This document shows positions 57,475 to 64,000 of a DNA stretch of 64,000 nucleotides, in pieces (position 1 is the first letter of the stretch; each line of letters begins with the position of its first letter). Source of the DNA: Alisma plantago-aquatica. Taxonomy: Eukaryota > Streptophyta > Magnoliopsida > Alismatales > Alismataceae. The stretch covers positions 522,047,803-522,111,802 of the forward strand of contig OY856409.1 of NCBI GenBank assembly GCA_963693085.1, given 5' to 3'. The notes under the pieces were generated by a model. The model was given only the letters and a program-made list of their open reading frames with translations, searched no databases and was not told where the DNA came from. A program made the position numbers and the translations under genes.

Positions 57475-58638
57475 CTAGGGTATAATAAAAGATGTAATAC
57501 AACCATATAGGAAATTCGTTTAGGGTTATACACGACGCTTCACATTAGATGATAACCCTTGATTTTTCTCTTTACATAAAGATGATGCTTAGTGCAATTA
57601 AGAGATAGTAGATATACTTATGTTGTGGATATGCTTATGATTGTAAATTTGTACATACATTAGCCATGCTTATGTTGATATCTATACTGCTACTGCTAAT
57701 TATAATTATGATGCTAACTATATCATGTTGTTAATTATGTTTAGCATGCTAACCATGCCTCTGTAATTAGAAATGCCTATGCTGCTAATCATGCTTATGC
57801 AAATACTCATGCTTATGTTGTTAGCTCTGCTTATGATATTGATATGTTCAAACGGTTAGACATGATAGTGTTGTTAGGCATGCTTATGATGCTAGACTTG
57901 TTCATGTTAATAGAGATGATATGCTACTAGACTTGCTTATGCTAGTTATGCATATGCCAATGAATCTCTTATACGGTTAATAAGGAAAATGACAATAGTC
58001 ATCTTGATGATGATAATTTTTATCAACTCCTTTATGTATTTTGTTAATCATCAGTGTTGCTGAGCCTATTTGTTAAATCTGATTAAACTGCATAAAACTA
58101 TTTAATTATTGAAAATATTGTAATCAATAAGCATTGTTGGAGGTTATATCTCTTACTGGGACATGGGTCTCACCCTTGTGGTTTGCCACATTTTTTTTAG
58201 GTAATTGGAAGCGACGAAAATAAACTTATGGCAGCAAAGAGTAGGTATAGTAATGAATCTTTGAGAAAGTTGATTAGATGTCTAGTGTGTCCCAGAGTCA
58301 TGCATGTACTCTCAGGTCCATACAGAAAAAGTTTGTATATGGTGTTTCAAATGAATCAAAATTTTGTTAGCATATTAATGCTTGTTTGTGTGGCATATAA
58401 AAATATTGTTATCCTATGTATATATATTGTGACTAAGGTGATAGAACAATTTGTATCAAATTTTTGTAAAAGTATGGGTACAAGAAAGATATTGAGCTCT
58501 TATGCAAATGTTTCTGAGTGGGTGTTGATGTTAAAATCGATTTTAATTTACCCATATTTTTGTGTATGTGGTTAGTTGGTGATTGATTGTGTTTTATATT
58601 TTGAGTAATCTCATTTAGTGTAACATGTTCTCTCAAGT

Positions 58639-58650
58639 TGGTATCAGAGC
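58639..58650 (+). other. GypG primer-binding site (tRNA-Met initiator)
   Basis: TGGTATCAGAGC, 3 bp after the inferred LTR end. Confidence 0.88.
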
Positions 58651-61062
58651 TTTAGGTTCATTGAGTCTACAAGGACACTAGGACTTAGGACTAGGATGAT
58701 GTTTAAGTAAGGAACATGACATAAAAATATAGTGCATACTGCCTAATCTCAATACTTGGGTGCCCTGGACAAGTATTCAATTATTGAAGAAAAGGTAAGT
58801 ATGAAACTTTTAGATTGTTATCTTTTTGATTACTCTGATCAAGTAGTGATTTTGAAACAATCGAAAGAGCATAATGAATTAGAAATCATGGTGCATATAA
58901 CTCAATATCACCTCAAGAGAAGATGAGAATTACATCATTAACTATCAAAACTTTAATGCTTGGTAACTATAAGAGAAAGATACTATAACATGAAATCTAA
59001 ATCTGAATGCAAATAAGCAAAAGAGGAGTTCTTGAAGATGAAATTCAAGAAGATAATAAAGTAAAAGACAAATAAGTCTATTCTTATAAAGTGATTAAAG
59101 GTATGATATTTACATAAGATGGAGAGAACTCCCATAATAAGTAAAAATGAGAAGATAAATGGGAACAATGACAAAGGAATAAGGTGGAACCTGAGTTAAT
59201 CTCAGACCAACCTATGTGTGTAAGAAAGTGCTAATGTAAAATCAGCATGTCATGTGAAAGAAATTAAGAGAGATGATCCCTGTTTAATGAAGAAAATGAA
59301 GAATATGATGATTTACCTGTTGATAAGTGGTTCAAAAACATAATAAAATAAGAGAACATACCCTAGTGGGATAAATAGTCATCAAGGAGGGAGTAATGAG
59401 ATATGTTAATCATGATGATTCCTATGCTAATGGCAAGGAACCCAAAATGAACAAGGTAAAATGATACATAAGAAGCTGTAACTTTTATAATGAAAATAGA
59501 TTTGGTTACCTTTTTTCTAGTGACCCTTGAACAATGTTGTTATGATGTGGGAAGTGTGTTTCCCTTTGTGTCTTTACTTTCTAGGACACAACTTTCAAGT
59601 GTATCATTGCCACTTGGTATGTGTGGATTCATTGTAAACACAAGGTTGGTTGGCTTATTATAGCAGAAGGTTGCTTGGACTATGGTTCCAAGACCATAAA
59701 GTCTATGATGAGTATGCTTTTGAGCCTTACAATAATTAGGAAGTCTCCTCTTATATATCTTAAGATTTGATTATGTTGGTAAAAGTAGATGAGATAAGGA
59801 CGTGAGTTCCTTATAGCATATGAGGTGGATACCAAGGTAATGAATCCTAGTATCCAAGATGTATCAACATTATGGGAAGTATGTGAAGGTTGGAGATGTT
59901 TATTAAATAAACATTCCAAGTATTCCTCTCCCTTAGAGAGAGAGAGTTGATGATGACCCTATAAATGTTGTTTGGAAGGAAAAGCAAAAGTGATTCTATA
60001 ATGTTGTGTATGGTTCAGTGATAGCTGGGAAAGACCACTATCAAGGATAGATGCTTTGTTGATCAGTAGACATATGCTACCGTGTTCCTTTAAGATAAAC
60101 CTAGGATGAAATATCAATGCATAAGAGTTAGAGTGGATGACATAAGTTACATAACCATGATGATCTTAGGGTTATGTCCTTTAGACTAACCAATGTACCA
60201 ATAGAATTTATGAATAAGAGGAATAGAGTATTCATGTCATGTCTTACAAGTTGTAGCAAGCTTTGAATGATGACATCTCAAAGTATTTCAGAGATGGCTA
60301 ATAACATGGTCAACATCTTTCATAAACCTTAACAATAATGAAGCAATTGTACTTATGTGTGACAAGTCTAGAAAGAGTGAGTTTGGGGTTGACTAAAGTA
60401 TCTTCTTGGAGTTATGTTACATCTATAAGTGTGTTGTGGGAATCTTGATAAGATGAAAACAATGTCATTGTTTTACCCCTAACAAGGTATATCAAGAAGT
60501 TATATTTGTTAATAGTTATAGACAAGTGTATGATTCTTCAACCAAACAGATGGTCAGTTCACCATCGAGATGATTGGAGAATCCTCTAAAAACATATTCC
60601 TCATAGTTCTTGAAAATTAGGGGATGCCTACATGGTTGATTGAGTTGTTAATTACAACAACCATTAAAGAAGCATAAAGATGAAACCTTGTAAAGTTACA
60701 TATGATAAGAGATACATAATATTCTATGTTTGATAAGAGCCAACGAGTATGAATTTTGAGTAATATGTTGATACAATAGATATAATTTTAGGATGATCGC
60801 TAGAATTTAAAGTTAAAAGTTACTATTAGATTTGTACAGGTGGCACAACAAGTTTCTATGTTCTATATTTGCAAATGTCTTCTTATGTGGGGGTTTTGTG
60901 CTGACCCAAGATAAGATATGTATGAATTAAAAGAGAAAAACATGACCTCTATAAGAGTGATATGACATTACCATAATCTGGAAGTAACCATGTGTAATAT
61001 TGAGGATGACGTGCATGAGAACTATCCATATATGTGTACCTTAGATTTCGGGGGCGAAATCC
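58651..61062 (+). pseudogene. GypG internal region: heavily decayed gag-pol
   Basis: Nucleotide similarity to GypD marks the old order: protease near 59550-59640 (gtgtatc..ccacttg block), RT near 60080-60250, the post-active-site RT block near 60395-60455, integrase near 60540-60720 (acagatggtcagt, then ttacaacaaccattaaagaagcat), and the chromodomain end near 60960-61035. Spacing is shorter than in GypD, so large deletions have occurred. From 58651 to 59540 Gag cannot be recognised. No open frame survives. Confidence 0.72.
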
Positions 61063-61080
61063 CTGTTAGGGGTTTATGGT
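61063..61080 (+). other. GypG polypurine tract
   Basis: ctgttaggggtttatggt directly before the 3' LTR, after a gggggcgaaatcc block as in GypD. Confidence 0.82.
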
Positions 61081-64000
61081 TGTGAGACCCTAACCTTGCT
61101 TAAAGTGTTGAACAAGATTAATTATCATAATTGAATTATTATAACCCTAATATAACCTTGTAATAGGCTTTTAAATCATAATACAAGTTTAATTTTCAAA
61201 TTTGGTCCAATTTGGACCTTGTTTGAGCAAGTTATGCAATTTTATGTACATTTTGGACTTTTCTACAATTTACCCAATCGAGGGGTTTTCTTTGCAATTT
61301 GTCACATGAAGTATGTTCCTTAGATGTTATATCATCATTCTTGATAGTTTTGAGCCTTGGGGATCCTCGTTGAACCTTAGTTTGAAGGTGTTTTCTTCAA
61401 GGGTATTTTAGGGTTTACCCCTTTATGGATGAGCTACCTTTAGGAGCTATCAACTAATGCTTTATTTGTTTTGCTTGGAAATTCAAGAAATTAAGGATAA
61501 TCAGGTCTCTATTATATGTGGGGAATCTTCTTGTGTGTGTGATTGTATATTCTCAATAGTTTAAGGCCATGGACACTAGGAAAGATACTAGAACTTCAAC
61601 CTTTTCTTTTTCTTTATCTTAAAGTTTTATATATTTATTCCTAAGAACCCAAACAAACCATTTTATCTCTACAACTTCCCTCATCCTATGAACCTCATTC
61701 TCCCTCTGTGCTTCTGTGAAGTTCTTGTCTAAGGAAGAAGAAAGTGGTGATCTTCTTGGGGAAAAAGCTTTAGAGTAAGAATACCCTTCTTTCCTCCATT
61801 TATTTCTTTGTTATCCTTCATCATACCTTTATCTAGGTTGGAACCTTGCTGTTCCATGGTATAAATTGCTATAAAGCTCTAAATACCTATCTTTCTCGCT
61901 CCTTATGCTTAGGGTTTGCTCATTTGATGAAGAAAGGTGCTAGATGGATGAGTTCACAGCTTATGCTTATATTTCCTACCCTACATGCTTGTGTTTTCTT
62001 ATGTTTGGGAGTTTATCTTCTAATTAGAGGCAAGTTTTATAACTTGCTCCACGTTTATTGCTTACCATAAGTTTGCTAGCTCATGTTCTTGCTTGAAAAT
62101 GATGATCCATGCACTAAAAAGCTATGCTTGACTTGGATTTTGATTTTTTTAATGTTCCTTGTTCTGATTTCAGTTCTTGATGAACCTGTATTCATGTGTA
62201 CGTTCTTCCTAAGGTATAATATGATTTGTATTAGGTTAGTTTGACAACCTATGGTGCTAAGAACCTATCAATCAATGGTCAATTTTAGGATTTTAAGCTG
62301 ATTTCTTCTATAAACCCATGATCCGATGGTGGTACCATTGCAACAACTCTATGGTGTAATCTTCATGACAACTGATGGTGGTGACCAAGGGTGTCAACTG
62401 ACATTCACCTCTTAGGTCATGTTTTGGCCTAATTATAAGCTTAATGATCAACAACTAAGTACCCTAATGATGCTCTCAATCAATGGTGACATTAGCTTGA
62501 TATTCGATGGTGATTAATGAATATAGTGCTGATCTAACAACCAATGGTGACTTAATGGTAACTAGTGATGGTGGATCAGGTCTCCACAACATATGGTGAG
62601 TTAAGCATGTATATGTAGGATCAATTAAGCCTTAAACCAATGGTTTCTTGGGTCATTTTATGAAATGGTCAAACCTATACTCCAATTGATGGGTTTAATA
62701 TATGAACTTGGCCTAATGGTTAATATCTAATCTTTCTTCATCCAATAATTTGGAATGATGCCTAAATATAATATGTTGGTCCTAATAAAGTGATTTAAAT
62801 GGTTTCCTTTATGACATCAAGTTAAGAAGCTCATTTACTGACGACTTGTTTAAAATAAACAACCGCCTGTGGGTTTTACCCTACTCTCAATGGAACTTTT
62901 TATGTTGTTAATAAAGGTATGTCTACGGTTAGATGGTGACTCTTTCTAGAGCACAACTCAATGACTTCATAGGTGGTTTGTTCAAGATGTTTGCTTATGT
63001 AAACGACCAATGGTCTTACCTTTTCAACATCCAATGGTTATGGGTGACGTAGTGGTATAGTGATATGGGTTGAAAGACGATGAAACAAATGGAGGGTTAC
63101 CCTTAATAAGGTAGTCTTACCTTTTCACTCATATGAATGGAAGGGATGATGATCATATTGTGTTGATATGTAACCCTAATGAGGTATAGCTTGTCATACC
63201 TAGATTTAATACAACTAAATGATGGTAATTGGGTATGAACAGTCCTTGAATGATTAATACAATTATGGAGTACTCTCTTAATGTTGTTGAAACCCTAATA
63301 TGATATAACCCAATGGTTACACCTTGATTTATGTGTGGTTTCATACTTGAGAATAGTATGGAATGTGATGGTGATGCTTCACCTTATGCATCCATGATCT
63401 AATGGGGATGTCATGAGTTAGGATTTGGGTATGAGTGTTGATTAGTAACATTAATATAATTTATCTTGTTGAACCTAACTCTAATGCAAATAGATAAAGA
63501 TGAGTATTCATGTTTAACCTTGTTATATTATGGCATGATGGTGAAATAACTTCCTTAATATGATCATAACCTTAATGTGTTAATTGGTGGTTGTCATCGG
63601 CACATGGTTGATACTTTATTATGCTAAACATGTGCATTATGGATATGCACTGTAGTGGTAGCTTTGACTGATATGTCACTGTCTTTTTACTCATACTGAT
63701 CGAGGGGAAGAGATCTTAGGATACTGACACTCCTAGATCATGTACAGAACCGAATAGCCCTTTGTAGGGGTTGGTTGGACTTTGGATGGTGCGATTAAAA
63801 CTCCCCAGGACATACTAAAACATGTAATACAACCATATAGCATATCTATTTAGGGTTATACATGATGCTTCACATTGGATAATAAACCTTGATTGTTCTC
63901 TTTAAATAAAGATGATGCTTAGTGCAATTAAGAGATAGTAGATATAATTATGTTGTGGATATGCTTAAGATTGTAAATGTATACATACAATAGCCATGCT
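61081..64000 (+). repeat. GypG 3' LTR, continues past the window
   Basis: Homologous to the 5' LTR from 53861. Near 63652 it jumps from the equivalent of 56489 to that of 57319, an 829-bp deletion that removes the 23-nt hairpin units but keeps H1. Confidence 0.88.

Larger units (their letters stand above)
53861..58635 (+). repeat. GypG 5' LTR, about 4.8 kb
   Basis: Matches 61081-64000 over the first 2.6 kb and again near 57319-58000. It shares with GypD the caatttggacc-type block, CCAATGGT-type words, hairpin units and the region before the PBS. The end is placed by alignment with GypD (gttctctca). ORFs such as 58228-58575 are not protein-like. Confidence 0.87.
53861..64000 (+). mobile_element. 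GypG: decayed Ty3/Gypsy element related to GypD, runs off window
   Basis: 5' LTR 53861-58635, PBS 58639, internal 58651-61080, 3' LTR from 61081 to beyond the end. LTR start (TGTGAGACCC), PPT and shared LTR blocks place it with GypD and GypA. The internal region is about 2.45 kb, half the GypD length, and holds only degraded pol traces in the right order. The TSD cannot be checked (5' flank ends attgat). Confidence 0.85.

Noticed and set aside
58228..58575. 115-codon ORF before the GypG PBS
   Set aside because: It lies within the LTR, the matching GypD region has no such ORF, and it has no recognisable motif.
1..64000. Host genes, tRNA or rRNA genes
   Set aside because: None was found. The tRNA-like words near LTR ends are 12-13 bp primer-binding sites only.

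Overview
The window is plant nuclear DNA, almost certainly from an angiosperm with a large, repeat-rich genome. Every stretch that can be identified belongs to a transposable element. No host gene, rRNA, tRNA, CRISPR array or bacterial-type feature was found. The plant assignment rests on Ty3/Gypsy polyproteins with a C-terminal chromodomain (chromovirus type, Tekay/Del-like by eye), LTRs of 2.2-4.8 kb with PBSs matching initiator tRNA-Met, and a CACTA (En/Spm) element with a TNP2-type transposase. The species cannot be named from this.

The layout is a nest up to five levels deep, read from target-site duplications (TSDs), LTR ends, PBSs and polypurine tracts (PPTs). GypF (52200-53860, oldest, mostly off-window) was entered by LardC, a non-coding LTR element (32744-52199, start off-window). 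LardC's 5' LTR was entered by GypA (1-32743, minus strand, 3' LTR off-window). LardC's internal minisatellite was entered by GypD (35320-47595, TSD ggtat/agtat). GypA's reverse-transcriptase region was hit twice: by a CACTA element (2457-18090, TSD TAT) and, 104 bp of host sequence away, by LardE (18203-26103, TSD CTACT). The CACTA element was then entered by GypB (8494-17812, TSD CCTTT). GypG (53861 to beyond 64000) sits in the GypF 3' LTR.

Coding content is Gag, protease (PR), reverse transcriptase (RT), RNase H, integrase (IN) and chromodomain from GypA, GypB, GypD, GypF and GypG, plus one CACTA transposase. All are broken by stops or frameshifts. GypB is the best preserved. LardC and LardE have long LTRs and no usable ORF, so they must have been moved by proteins supplied in trans. 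PPT sequences fall into two groups. GypA, GypD and GypG share one resembling TTAGGGGTTTATGGT. LardC, LardE and GypF share one resembling AAGGAGGGAAGGATG, and GypB has a similar one.

The most interesting signals are RNA-like. The LTRs of GypA, GypD and GypG carry two or three copies of a 23-nt hairpin unit whose stems change in a compensatory way between families. About 100-250 bp downstream are two more shared hairpins. The CACTA element carries a ~316-bp tandem array with a ~140-bp near-perfect inverted repeat upstream of its transposase. Several LTR families also carry their own short dispersed motif array.
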